This document shows positions 1-11,484 of a stretch of DNA of 64,000 nt, piece after piece (the first letter of the stretch is position 1; the number at the start of each line of letters is the position of its first letter). The notes under the pieces were generated by a model, which searched no databases, was not told the DNA's origin, and worked only from the letters and a program-made list of their open reading frames with translations. The DNA is taken from positions 124,001 to 188,000 of the forward strand of contig WNNJ02003812.1 of the NCBI GenBank assembly GCA_012934845.2. The letters run 5' to 3'. The translations under genes were made by a program, and so were the position numbers. Origin of the DNA: Pomphorhynchus laevis (Eukaryota > Acanthocephala > Palaeacanthocephala > Echinorhynchida > Pomphorhynchidae).

Positions 1-169
1 CGAACAATCTTATTTTTTGTAGTGATTTTTTAAGCATGAATTATAACAAAGAACAGTTGTAGTTTTCAACGCAATATCTTGATCATTTAACGTGTATCCA
101 ATGGCCTCGTACTTTAATGCCAGAATTTATTTTAAATCCTTAATCGCTATGCATTGAGGCAACACTAAC
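1..169. other. flanking DNA, no feature seen
   Basis: AT-rich sequence with no coding similarity that I recognise. It is the left flank of the nested LINE insertion that starts at 185. Confidence 0.5.
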
Positions 170-184
170 AGATTCGGCATCCAA
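170..184. repeat. left 15-bp target-site duplication of the nested LINE
   Basis: The 15-mer AGATTCGGCATCCAA occurs here and again, identically, at 7825-7839, directly after the AT-rich 3' tail of the I/Jockey-like LINE. The length and position fit an APE-type LINE target duplication. Confidence 0.8.
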
Positions 185-207
185 CCAAATTACTGAACAT
201 GAAATGA

Positions 208-356
208 GTGCAATTTTTTCAACGTCGGAGCATTAAAGCTCCATGGAAAAAGCGAAATCTCTCGAATTTTCAAGCAAATTGGATTCAGATAGAGGTAATT
301 TATGATAAATCTACCGATACAGTGACGGAGCCGCAAATTGTTACAACTAATGTATG
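208..356 (+). pseudogene. N-terminal piece of the I/Jockey-like LINE ORF1
   Basis: An open frame beginning with ATG at 208 reads about 48 codons before the junction with LINE copy A at about 357. Copy B of that inserted LINE has unrelated sequence before the matching base, so this stretch belongs to the older host LINE. The residues are basic and hydrophilic with no recognisable domain, as expected for the variable N-terminus of a LINE gag-like protein. The start codon is a guess. Confidence 0.5.
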
Positions 357-1098
357 TTCACTCCCCGACACCCCACGTCCCGTCCTTCCTGTCTCGTTTC
401 TCAATAACTTGCATCCATCAATTAAAATCACCTCCACCAGCCTCCACTATCCTTCCACTCATAACCTTTCCTCACATCGCTTGCCACCCGCTTTATTATC
501 ATTATCCTCTATGTCTCCCGTCGTCAAACCAAATCCCTCCAAATCATCAACTGCCAGCTCTTCTATCGTGATCTCACCTACTCACGTCAGTCGTCCTCCT
601 TTACGGAAGCGCTTTGCTTCTCGCGATCGTTGCGTCATTGTTACTAATATCACGCCTTCCAACTCCTTATCCCCACAAGCACGTCTGGACCACGATGTTT
701 CCGCCTTCAGATCCATCCTCTCGTCTATTGTTCCTGCGGATAAACCATTCTTTTTCAAGGACATTTCTCCTGTCGCATTCATCCGTCTAAACAAATCTTC
801 TCAATCTAATCCTTTCCAGCCCCCTCTCCTAAAAATTGTTTTCAAGCATCGCTCTCACGCGTCTTCTGTCCTCTCTCAACGATTCAAACTCATGTCATCT
901 TCAACCACTCGAATTTTCCCCGATCGCGCCCCTTCCGAAATCGCTCAAATCTCTTCAGCCCGCATCGAAAAACGTCGTCGCGAGGAAAACGGCGAAACTT
1001 CACTCGCCATCCGAAACATAGACGGAAATTTTCAAATTGTCCACACCCGTCCAAAAATTCGATGGCGCTCCATCTCTCCTATGTGTCTTCTCCACTAG
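357..1098 (+). pseudogene. CR1-like LINE copy A ORF1 (5' end missing)
   Basis: The frame stays open from the 5' truncation point to a stop at 1096-1098. The product is rich in Ser and Pro at first, then has a conserved C-terminal block ending in a basic stretch (IEKRRREENGE) that copy B shares. In CR1-type LINEs ORF1 encodes a nucleic-acid-binding chaperone. Copy B shows that the missing N-terminus carries Cys/His pairs. The last 37 nt overlap the start of ORF2 in another frame, the same arrangement as in copy B. Confidence 0.7.
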
Positions 1099-3958
1099 TC
1101 TCTTTCGCCACAGCACACGGTTTCCGCCTCGGTCTCCTCAACACTAGATCTATTCTCAATAAATCCGATCTTATCCTCAACCTATTCACCAAGCAATCCA
1201 TCGATCTCTTCTGCCTCACCGAATCCTGGCACTCAGATTCCGACGACCTTTCCATTCGCCGTCTGCTCTCTGCCGGTTGCTCCCTAGTCGAATCCGCCCG
1301 CCCCCTCAGCTCATGCCCTTCTAAATCCTCTAATCATGGCGGCATCGTCGCATTCGCGCGTCACCCAGCGTCTCTTCGCAAAATCAATCCCCCTTTCAGT
1401 CCTTGCTCTTTTGAATTGCTCACTTGTCGTTATTCTAACCCGATCACTCTAGATCTCGCCATTGTATACCGTCCTGGTTCATCAGCTCCTACAGCCTTAT
1501 TTTTTACCGAACTCGCTGACCTCCTTTCTCATTGTTCTTTGTCCTCAATCCCTTCACTCGTTCTAGGCGACTTCAATATCCGCCTAGACCGCCCCTCTTC
1601 CACAGATTCCATCCGCTTCATCAACATTCTATCCAACTACAATTACAAACTAATCTCCACTGCCCCCACACATATACTTGGCGGGGCACTCGACATCATC
1701 GCTGTCCCCGATCATTTTGCTGCCCACACCTCACTGTCCATCTCTGATCCTGGTCTATCCGATCACTTTCTTATCACCCTTGATCTCGCTCGCAACCACA
1801 CCCCTCCTCACACACCTACAATCCTACGTCGCCCTTGGAGAAATCTTGACCTTTCCCTTCTCCGCTCTGCCTTACTCAAATCGTCTCTATCATTACCCAC
1901 AATAACATATTCATCTCCTCACGATCTCGCCTTTCTTTTCGACTCTGAACTCACATCCACTCTCGATATTCTCTTGCCCTTCAAGTCTCACCCACACCGT
2001 CGCTTGCACCGTGCCCCATGGTTTGACATCCAATGCCTACTCTCAAAGCGTCGACTCCGCCATGCTTTTCGAGTCTATCACCGCTCTCTCAGACGCGATT
2101 TCCGCTCGATCACTCCGTCTTTCCGTGATTCCTATCTTGCTCTTCGCCGGTCTCATCTCAACCTACTACGTACCAAATGCAACTCCTTCTGGCAGCATAA
2201 AATAATCACTTCATTCAACTCTAAGACTCTCTGGCATACTTTTAACTCAATCCTGGCTCGTTCCTCTACGCCTTGCAACATCAATGCTAATGATTATTCG
2301 TCATTTCTCCAGACTAAAGTATCCACGCTGCTCTCTCACACCCCGGTCTCCATCCTATTCCACTCTGCCCAGTCTACTCTCATCCTTCCCGAACTCTTTC
2401 ATCTTCTCCCTGTATCACCTACAGAAGTATCATCTGTCCTCATGTCCTTGCCCAACAAAACCTCACCTGCCGATCCCCTGCCTACCCACATATTAAAATC
2501 TATATGCTCATCGATATCCCCATTTCTCACAACCTTGTTTAACTCGTCCATCCGCAGTCGTATCTTCCCTTCACACTGGAAATCCGCAATCGTTCGTCCC
2601 CTCCTTAAGAAACAATCGCTCGACCCTCCCTTCCTTCTAGCTATCGCCCCATTTCACTACTCCCTACTCTTTCTAAGCTCTTAGAACGCCTCATCTTAAT
2701 ACAAATCAACGCTTATCTCTCCTCATCCAATCTGTACCCTCCTTTCCAATCCGCTTTCCGCTCTAATCACTCGACAGAAATCGCATGCATAAAAGTGTAC
2801 AACGACTTACTCATTTCTCGAGACAAGGCTCTATATAGTGTTCTCATCTCCCTGGACCTCTCCTCCGCATTCGACATTGTCGACCACTCCGTCCTCCTTT
2901 CTCGCCTTCGTTATGATTACGGCTTTTCTTCCTCCTCCGTAGCTTGGTTCGCCTCATATCTATCCGACCGTTCCTTTCGCGTCTGTTCTAATTCATCATC
3001 CTCCCCTCCCATCCCTATTTTTTGCGGGGTTCCACAAGGTTCAGTCCTAGGTCCCCTGCTTTTCTCTCTTTTGCTTGGCGATCTCTCTCCATTTATCAAA
3101 CCTTACTCCTTTAACGTCATGCAATACGCCGATGACATTCTAATCTATGCTCATGCACCCGCACATCGCATACACGATATCGCCATTTCTGCCTCCAACT
3201 GTCTCTCTTCTATCTACAAGCGTCTCTCCAATCTCCATCTCGTTCTAAACGCCGAAAAGTCCAAAATAATGTGGATCCTTCCCCGTAAACCAAGCATATC
3301 TCCTCCCATTGTATCTTTTGCCTCATCGATCATCCCTGTAGTCCACAATCTCACTTTCTTAGGCTTCCATTTCGATGATCACCTTTCCCTTAAACCCTTC
3401 GTCCGTGACAAGGTCCGCTCGTCTAACTTAATTCTTCGTGACATCCGCCGTATCCGCCCCCTTATCGACTTCCGTTCTTGTATGTCTCTTCTTTCATCGC
3501 TTCTTTTCACTAAAATCGATTACTGCCTTAGCCTTTTCGCCAATTCTCCAAAATCCATCATCCTACCCCTACAACGAATAATCAACACCGCCGTTCGAGT
3601 GCTCTTTCGCCTCCGTCGCTTCGACCACACATCCACATATTTTGCCCAACTCTCCTGGCCCACCATCCACATCCGCATCAAACTCCGCCTTCTTCTCGTT
3701 ACTTTTCGTCTCATCGCTGTCGGCTCCCCATCGTTCATCAACCTTCCTTTCTTAGACGATACTCGCCCCACCTCGCTATCGCTTCGTTCCTGTCATACCC
3801 TCTTACTCCACGTTCCTAATTACTCCAACAACTACGGTCTCCGATCCTTCCTCGTCGCCGCCTCACTCGCCTGGAATCAACTCCCTCTCGACGTCCGCCG
3901 CGCTCCCTCTTTTATCACATTCAAACACCTCCTCCGTTCACACCTTCTCGACGCCTGA
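1062..3958 (+). pseudogene. CR1-like LINE copy A ORF2: endonuclease-reverse transcriptase
   Basis: From ATG 1062 the frame encodes an AP-like endonuclease with its signature residues: E54 in LTESW, LGDFN near residue 167 and LSDHF near residue 230. The reverse transcriptase follows, with LDLSSAFD (motif A), GVPQGSVLGPLL (motif B) and QYADD at about 3122-3136 (motif C), and a C-terminal block ending in LRSHLLDA. Copy B has one more C in the run near 2624, so this copy carries a one-base deletion that closes the frame at 2684; the correct frame then runs to 3958. Apart from that and the truncation of ORF1 the copy is well preserved, which suggests recent insertion. Confidence 0.85.
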
Positions 3959-3990
3959 TTCACAGTTTTGTTTTTGTTGTGGTCATGTAA

Positions 3991-4006
3991 GCGTGCGCTG
4001 GCACGC
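3991..4006 (+). other. 3'-terminal stem-loop of CR1-like LINE copy A
   Basis: GCGTGC-GCTG-GCACGC forms a 6-bp stem with a four-base loop. It is preceded by GTGGTCATGTAA and followed by ATTTGCCACGTTAAAATAAAT. The same structure occurs at 18453-18468, 22738-22753 and 26097-26113. In related LINEs the RT recognises a 3' stem-loop as its template start, so the same role is inferred here. Confidence 0.65.
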
Positions 4007-4037
4007 ATTTGCCACGTTAAAATAAATCTTTTTTTTT

Positions 4038-5198
4038 AATTTCCTTGTTAAAGACGATAATTTCACCGAAAAAAAAGGTAAGTGATGTTTTCGTGTCTGA
4101 CTCTGGTGACTCGGGGGAGCTTCCCCCTGTTCCAAAAATGAAAAATTTATTACTTATCGCTGGTATTAAATCTGTTGAACGTCATCTACTGTTCAATACA
4201 TTTCTTCGCGACTTTATTAACAATTTCCCAGGTCGCATACTGTTTAACTCAGTTAAGACTGGCGATAATTTACTAAGAATTTCTTTTGCATCCGCTGATA
4301 TAGCAAAACAATATATGGACTTTTTTACAAAGAATCTGTCGCATCTTGGAACATTCAATTTTAAACCTATACAAGCTACTATTAAAATTACAAACTTTCC
4401 GCTTTTTCCCGATGATTCAAATATAAATTGCCTTATGAAAACGTATAAACTTTCCTCAGTCCGACAGTTAAAGTCTAAATTTGGCGACCCACTGCCGGTC
4501 GCATTTGCGAACACTGACCGTGATACTGGTGAGGTCATTTGTAGGACTTTAGCTAATCCTTTTATTGGATTTAATCTAAAATGTTCGCTGATCAGCGAAA
4601 ACCTTTTTACTTATCCACATTGCAATAAGTGTCATAAGTGGGGGCATTGGGCCTCCACTTGTAAGTTACCTCAACTGTGTGGCATATGCAGCAGTGGTTC
4701 CTGCTCTGCCCTGGCTAATAATTCCAAATGCTCAGCCAACCCACTCTGTAACAACTGCGGATTGGGCATCCGTCTTGGTCCCGCAAGTGCCAGCATTTTA
4801 CTAAATACAAGAATAAATATGTTCCTTCGTCTGCTGCTACTAAGACCTCTTTTTCTGACGCAGCCAAGACAATTCCTCCTGACAGAATGTCTAATGCGGA
4901 CATTTTGTACCTAATAGAAAACTCTAAGAAAATGATACTTATGCAAATGGAGAACTTAATTAAACCGCTGGTTAACTCTTTGGTACAAAACCCTACTGTT
5001 AGTCATGAAAAGTACTACCCCAAATCCAAAAAAAGGGGTGGCTCTGCTCAACCGATCCCACCGAATAAGGTAGGAAAACTTCTTAAAGCCAGAAATACAA
5101 GCTCCACCCCGGGAAATGAAGATATTGCCCAGGGGGCACCGGCCGATGTCGGGGCTAGTGGTGGGAAGGGAAACCTTTCCACACCTAGCTCTGTCTAG
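4038..5198 (+). pseudogene. I/Jockey-like LINE ORF1, gag-like protein with zinc knuckles
   Basis: This is the remainder of ORF1 after the copy A insertion. A central region of about 150 residues precedes CCHC knuckles: CNKCHKWGHWASTC (C-x2-C-x4-H-x4-C), a CGIC block, and CNNCGLG. Just after the third Cys pair (about 4765) the frame shifts by one base. The next frame completes the third knuckle and runs to a stop at 5198. The family's ORF1 binds RNA to form the ribonucleoprotein. The insertion and the frameshift make it non-functional. Confidence 0.75.
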
Positions 5199-5229
5199 GT
5201 CGACAGCCCCCGTCTAACTGATCTGTCAC

Positions 5230-7700
5230 ATGGTGAGTAAGCCCGAGCCTTTTTCACTGAATATTCTTCAGTGGAATTCGGGAGGTGCTTCTGCCCTTAG
5301 GCTTATATCTGGTTGAGACGCAGATGTTATAGTCCGTCAGGAGACGCGGTCTATCCGTCTCCCCCAGGACATTACTCGATTTATCCCTAAGCACATTTAT
5401 ACCCACTATACTCCGTATATAACCCCGCCTCACTCCTCTTCATCTCAAGGACTCTTGACCTTAGTTAAATGCTCTTTAAGGTCTTCCCTCATTCTAAACT
5501 TCTCGTGTCCAGCCCTGTCTTGTTTGGTAGTTTCACTCGTCAAGAACGGTAAACGCCTCAGTCTAGCCAACGTCTATATTCGTCCAGGAGAGATTCATAA
5601 AAACCGTGACCTCCTGGATGGGATAATTGATGGCGGCTACGACATGGTACTAGGTGACTTCAACGACAGAACTGGTCGTTGGATTAAGGCAGCACTCCGC
5701 AGAGCCAAGAACGGTTATCTTATTCATAAACCACCGTACCCCACCTTTCATTGCACATCAACAAATTCTCTCCTCGACTTACTATTGCTCCACGAGAAGT
5801 GGTTGCTTAAACCCTTCTGCACGGAGCAATCGCGGCAACATCTGTCCACCTCTCATGACCTGATTCGTTGGCGGATAGAGGAGGATTCGCTACTTCGGAG
5901 AAGATTCCACTTTGACCCCATCAGAGTGGCTTTCTTCCAGGCAGCTATCCAACGCTTCCCCCGAATTGGCAATGAGAGTTTAACCAAATTTAATTCCTAT
6001 CTCTCTTCGCAAGCCACCGCGATTTTATCGACTACCTATAAAGGTCGCATTTTCAGTCCCACTCCGACAAAACTCAAGGCTCTAGCTAAACTATTGCATC
6101 TCCCTGGTCTCTCTTCTTCTGCCAGACAAACACTCTCGACTGAATACTGGCGGACCAGATACCGGTTCCAGCTGAGTAAGGATAGGACGAGTATCGCTCG
6201 TCTTAACCCTTCTCAGTCTTCCTTTTGGAAGATTTTCAAGAAGAAGTTTGTTTGTTGGAGGGATAAGGCTGCCGGGTAGATCGGTAGTATAGGCCTTGGA
6301 AAAGTTTTAGAGGAGTCACTATCCCTACACAATTATGGAGCCACTCAATCACCGCAACCAATCCCGCCTTGGGGTGACTTAATGAGTAGAGATATATCTG
6401 TTCCAGATATTCTTAATGCCTGGGGACCTCTTCCGGGCACCTCCAAAGCCGTCGCTCCACTCTCTTCACGTGTCTGTCAGCTTTTGACAGCCGATCAAAG
6501 AAGGGAGGTGGCTGTCACAATGCTTTCAGTCACCCCATCCGATGTGGCTGGTATCAATATTAGTCGAAGAATTTTTTTACCTAAAAAATATCCGGTCTCA
6601 TGTCCTAAAGACCTGCGGCCCATTTTGATTCAAAATTCCCTCGTATCGATCTACGAAAAAGCGCTTGCGCATAGAATCCGCGATCATTTAAGTAGGCGAA
6701 ATTTAATCCCACCTGGTTTCCATGGGTTCGTCAAAGGTCGCTCGGTCCATTCAGCAGTAGGTGAAGTGCATCAGTTTTGTCGGGAGAATAGCCATCAACT
6801 TGCTGTGGCTGTTTTCCTTGACTTTTCTGCTGCATTTGACCGCATCTCCATTCCTTTTGTTATTTCTTCTCTCAGGTCCCTCCGGTTGCCTGCGAGAATT
6901 GTTAACAGGGTGGAGATACTGCTGTACACCAAGCGATTTCACTATGATGATGACCCTGATGCGAGTCAGTTCTACCCTATTACAGGTGTGCCTCAAGGTT
7001 CCACTCTTTCTCCTATATTGTATCTTGCTGCTTCCATAAATCTCTTCAAAATATTTAAACAACGCGATCAACGTCTAGTGGTGTACGCTGATGACACCAC
7101 AGCCCTGTTTTCTGGACGCAGGTGTAAGGACGTAGTCTCTAACATCAGCCATTTCTTTTTAAGATTAAAAGACCAGTTGCCCAGGTCCAATCTTGTTTTA
7201 AACTCCGCCAAATCGCAGGTGGTTGTCTTTCATGGCTCCCCTGCGACGAAGCAAAAGCTTAAGAGACTAGCACTCTCTGCTCTAGCCTCCTTATTTGCCT
7301 CTGAACCACTTCCTATCTTCACAAGTCAAGTAAAATACCTGGGGTTCACCGTTTCGGTGACCTGGATAGACTAAAACGTATCCTGAAGAGAGCTAGTTGG
7401 GCTCTGAAACGGGCCCGGCATCTGTCGTTGAATGGGAAAACTCAGGTGCGCCTATGGGGCACCTGGGCTATCTCGGGATTAGTCTTCTTCTCTAGAGGAC
7501 GTCCCCCAGAGCAAAGACTAAGGTTTCTTAAGCTCCTCGTCTCCCGCTTACCCAACATTGTTCGCGCCGACTGGACTCTTCGGGGGGGGTGAAAGACCCC
7601 GGGTGGTTTAGTCGGAAAGCAACGTGCTGGATCGGTTGGAGGGCTCAGATCCCTTTGGATTTGGGGTCCGCCATGAATGGTTGAAGAAGATATAAGAGGT
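5230..7700 (+). pseudogene. I/Jockey-like LINE ORF2: endonuclease-reverse transcriptase
   Basis: The endonuclease begins with an NILQWNSGG-like block at about 5260. It includes LGDFND near 5652 and runs to 6279. The RT begins near 6400 with LRPILIQNSL, then has FLDFSAAFDRI (motif A), GVPQGSTLSPILY (motif B) and VYADDTT at about 7081 (motif C). Three defects are visible: an in-frame TGA near 5314, a TAG near 6277, and a frameshift near 7350, after which the C-terminal block resumes in another frame. The endonuclease catalytic blocks and YADD are kept, so the decay is moderate. Confidence 0.8.
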
Positions 7701-7824
7701 TAAACAATGAACTTCGGGCCAAAGTCCGTTGAAAGTTTTGGTGACTTTATTTATTACTTATCTGACTCTATTGTCTCTTTTTAATTACAGCCTGTATTTT
7801 CTTTAATAAAATCTTTATTATTAT

Positions 7825-7839
7825 AGATTCGGCATCCAA
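7825..7839. repeat. right 15-bp target-site duplication of the nested LINE
   Basis: An exact copy of the 15-mer at 170-184. It directly follows the element's TTATTATTAT tail. Confidence 0.8.
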
Positions 7840-7861
7840 TTTTTCACTTCATCATAAGCTG

Positions 7862-7891
7862 ATTGCACTATTGTATGTACAATAGTGCAAT
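7862..7891. repeat. perfect 30-bp palindrome
   Basis: ATTGCACTATTGTA and TACAATAGTGCAAT are separated by two bases, giving 14-bp perfect arms. It lies between the LINE target duplication and an RX element fragment. Its function is unknown. Confidence 0.6.
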
Positions 7892-7894
7892 AAT

Positions 7895-8390
7895 ATTTTT
7901 TTTAATAATTACTATTAATAATAAAATAATTGTTTAATAATATTTTTTTAAAAACTTTGAATATAAAAAATAAGATTAACTTAGTGTTAGTCCGTACATT
8001 CCCTCTCGAACTTATCGGGGCTCGGAGGCATGCGGATGAAGCATATCCCACTTCTTTAATATTATGTCGATGTAGCTCACAAGGCACTTTATTTTGCTGT
8101 AGCGATTGATTTTATTAAAGATCGAACGCGGTCTCAAAGTCCACCTGACGATGATAAGATAAACGGTACGAACAAACCTTATTCGACTGTTGTTACTCTT
8201 TCTTCGTATTTCGAAATATTCCTATTCTCGTTGCACTCGAACGAGGACGAGAGGGCTCGGTTGGAAAACGATTGAGCAAAAATGGAAAAGACACTGACTA
8301 TCAAGAATGTCCGTTCATATCGTGTGCCGTTGAGTTCTGTCTTTACAACATCTAGCCTTGCTTCATAGTTTCTCGAAGTGTTTGACAATA
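7895..8390 (-). mobile_element. RX retroelement fragment (copy 0), C-terminal domain
   Basis: On the minus strand the frame near 8375-8180 reads EARLDVV, then RYERTFLIVSVFSIFAQS and NRNISKYEERVTTVE. This is the same block as in the other RX copies, with one expected Asp lost (RTFLIV for RTFFDV). Further downstream SSACLRAPISSRG matches the C-terminal end. The frame is broken near 8180. The fragment lies immediately downstream of the AT-rich tail of the minus-strand LINE that ends near 8400-8440. Confidence 0.65.
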
Positions 8391-8615
8391 ATAATATTAT
8401 TATCATAATAATATTATTATTTATTTTATTTATTTATTTATTCAATTACAAGACTGTAGTCGTAGGGCTGTTTTGTCTGATAACATGAAAAAAAGAAAAA
8501 AAAAATTAAAAAGAAAAAAAATTCAACATTCCCTCCAAGGATAACGATCCGGAAGAGAGTGTGAGTTTGTCTCGCACAGCCATTGCGCCATCCTCCGCAT
8601 GAACTGCTGTCTACT

Positions 8616-11484
8616 CTAAATAGCGACCATATCCTCCGGAAGTAAGTTCCACATCATCAGCGCCCAGTGCGATAGGCGACTGATTCTAGACAGCTTCCCA
8701 TGGTGCAGCGTTTTCACAGTCAAAGAGTGGCCCCGATTCGTATCACGTTTGTTCCGCTGGATACAGTTTGCCGGCCACCCATCACGTCCGAGTAACATAT
8801 CTCTAAAGCATAAGATGTCGCTACACACTATCGCAGACCGAACCGACGGTATGCCTATCTCTCGCAAGCGATCCCTATAAGAATAACTACTCAGAAGACG
8901 ACAGCACCTCGTCAACCTGCGAAGAACATTTTCTAAGTCATTCAGCTCGCCTCGCGTGCACGGAAATGTTGCTGGTGTACAGTATAAAATAATGGGCCTA
9001 ATTATTGAGTTGTACATCACTTTAAGACAAAACACAGATGGGTAACGAAAGTGCCTACGAAGCACATAGCTCAATTGTATGGTCGACTGAATAATTCTGT
9101 CTGTGTTTGGACGACTCTTTAACGATTCGTGCACAAGTACCCCTAAGTCTCTAGTGCACTGTACCTGCTCAATAGGCTCACCACCTAAACTATACATAAA
9201 AGAAAATTTCTCTACTCCTAAGTGCATGTGACTGCACTTCGAGGTATTCAAAAGCAAGCCCGTCGTCCTGCTCCATATGCTTATAGTGTCGAGGTCATCT
9301 TGAAGCTCCAAACAGTTATCATATGAACGAACACATTTCCATAACTTCAGGTCATCCGCAAACGCTAGTAAATCACATTCTAATCTTACAAGTAGATCCT
9401 GAAGAAAAATATTGAATAACAAGGGTCTCAGGACCTATGCCTGAGGAACACTTGCGTAAGTATTTCGTGGAGGAGAAAGGCTACTTCCTAACCTAACTTG
9501 ATATGATCAACGTTTCAGGAACGACTCGATCCAACGAACTACACTCGGATCAATCCCGTATTGAGCCAACAGTAAGAGCAAAAGATCGTGCGGTCCTCGG
9601 TCGAACGCCCTACTAAAGTCAATGTAAATTACATCAACCATATCCCCGTTTGCAACTATGTCTGTCCAACTTTCACGTGCCGTAATTAGATTGCTAAGGC
9701 AGGACCTGCCGGTACGAAAGCCATGCTGAGATGGGTGTAGTAGCTTACTTCTTTCCATGTGAGTGGTAATGTATTTATGCACAAACCTCTCGAGGCATTT
9801 GCATACAATACTCGTCAGTCATACTGCACGATAATTGAACAGATCGTCTCTGCTACCTTTTTATGAATGGGGATGACGTAAGATTGTCTCCAGTGATCAG
9901 GGATGCGCGAAGTATGTATCGAAATGTTAAACATCTCTGATAGTGGCGATGCTAATAGATCATGGAGATTCCGTAGGATATAGGGGTGTATACCGTCTGG
10001 GCTGGGCGAAGTATATGGTGACAATCCGTGCAGTTCCCGCGAAATCTCAGATTGGTGAACAAGCGGCATATACGACGTGAATGCCTCAGGAGTGTGCACT
10101 ATATGGAAGCCTTTAGACGGCGTGGAACAATCAAGTTCAAACGCTGTCGCTAGCACACTCACGATTTCATCAGGTTCTCGTACAATTCTGCCCCCATGAT
10201 TTAACACTGATTGATTAAGCATTTTTTATTTTGATTCACATACCGCCAGAATGGTTTGGAAGAAGTTCGATATGATGATATTATTCCAGCTTCATACCTT
10301 TGTCTATTTATTTTCTTTATAGAGCTGAAACGACGACGATATTGAAGATATTCTGACCGAAGACCCTGAATTTTCAGAGATGACTTAAATAATTTATTTC
10401 GCATCTTCAAAATGTCAAGTAACTCATGATAAAACCACGGAGGTTTAAGTTTCGAAGAGGATTGTACGGTTTTCAATGGGGATACGCAATCCGTAAGATA
10501 GTTGAGAGAAACAGACAAAGTTTTCCAATCATCGATATCACTGACAACACTGTTGTGAAGACCCAATCGTACTGTAAGCTTACGGAGTGCATCCGTATCC
10601 ATCTTATTCCATTTGGGTTTGAAGTACTTAACTGCGTTAGGTGGGGCTTCGGCACAGAAACCAGTAAAAAACTTAATGACAAGATGGTCACTGAGTCCAA
10701 TGGGAGGGTCATATTGAACTTCACGTATGTCAAGAAATGTTTTACTGAAAACTAAATCCATTAACGAGGAGCTATTTCCCATAAACCTAGTTGACTGAGT
10801 GACTTGTTGTATAAGAACTAAATCGCCCACAAGAAAATTCCATAAGTCGACATCCATATGACTTACACCGCGAGGACATTCGAAAGGGGAGCTCCCAGTT
10901 AGGTTCGGAATATTAAAGTCACCAAGAAGGATGAAATTGGACGGTTTCGACACTTTCGTGAAATAACTGATCATGTCATGTTTCAAGCAGCAAGTGCGCG
11001 GAGTACGATAGCAAACGCAAATCGACATTGTCGTATCACCCGATTTCACTGTTAAAGAGAGCGACTCCAATAGATCATCATCTCGATATGACATGACGTT
11101 GGTCACAATCATTTTGTTGTCTACATAGATCGCAACCCCACCACCACGGCGGGTGTTTCCTCGGTCAGTTCTTAATAGTGAGAAGCCCGGGATGTTAACA
11201 CAATTGCCATCAATACCACTGTGCAGCCAGGTCTCAGTGAGTGCGAAAATAGACACGTCGCTGTTTGATAAATAAAAGTTGATCTCATCAAATTTAGAGA
11301 CTAAGTTTCGAACGTTGGAACATGCAATCCTGATAGGATGACTACCGTAATTCACCGGACTTTTCGATAAGATGGTACGAAATGAAACCAAGTCTCCTAA
11401 AGCTCCCTTCGTTGAGTTTTTATAGTTAACTTCTCCCACCGTACAAATGGTCGGCGTCGAACCACTCGAAAATTTCGGATACAT
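8616..11484 (-). pseudogene. CR1-like LINE (second family) ORF2: endonuclease-RT
   Basis: Read from ATG 11484. The endonuclease has RIACSNVRNL, ALTETW, LLGDFN and GLSDHL. The RT follows with SPDGIHPYILRNL and IDFSRAFDRGPHDLL, a decayed GVPQG motif, FADDLKLW at about 9350 (Phe in place of the usual Tyr of YADD), and a C-terminal block of LSHWALMMWNLLPED ending at 8616. The frame breaks near 10200, near 9800 and between 9507 and 9422. The start overlaps the end of ORF1 by 88 nt, as in the other CR1-like elements here. Confidence 0.8.

Larger units (their letters stand above)
357..4037 (+). mobile_element. CR1-like LINE copy A, 5'-truncated, nested
   Basis: This copy matches copy B (about 14400-18500) almost base for base from TTCACTCCCCGACACC at about 356 down to the tail AATAAATCTTTTTTTTT. 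Compared with copy B it lacks the ORF1 N-terminus with its zinc-finger-like block, so it is 5'-truncated. It encodes most of ORF1 and an ORF2 with endonuclease and RT. One single-base deletion near 2624 breaks ORF2. The 3' end carries a stem-loop shared with the other copies. It lies inside the ORF1 of the I/Jockey-like LINE. Confidence 0.85.
185..7824 (+). mobile_element. I/Jockey-like LINE, interrupted by a CR1-like LINE
   Basis: Without the inserted LINE copy A (357-about 4037) this is an element of about 4 kb. It has a gag-like ORF1 with CCHC zinc knuckles, an ORF2 with AP-endonuclease and reverse transcriptase domains, and a 3' end running into TTATTATTAT before the right-hand target duplication at 7825-7839. 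The reading frame open at 208-356 stops resembling an element at the copy A junction. ORF1-like sequence resumes at about 4038, so the two parts belong to one element. ORF1 and ORF2 are damaged (see below), so the copy is dead. Clade placement (I, Jockey or LOA group) is by eye and uncertain. Confidence 0.75.

Noticed and set aside
582-794. Minus-strand frames inside LINE copies A and B
   Set aside because: Shadows of the LINE ORFs on the opposite strand; the same shadows appear in every copy.
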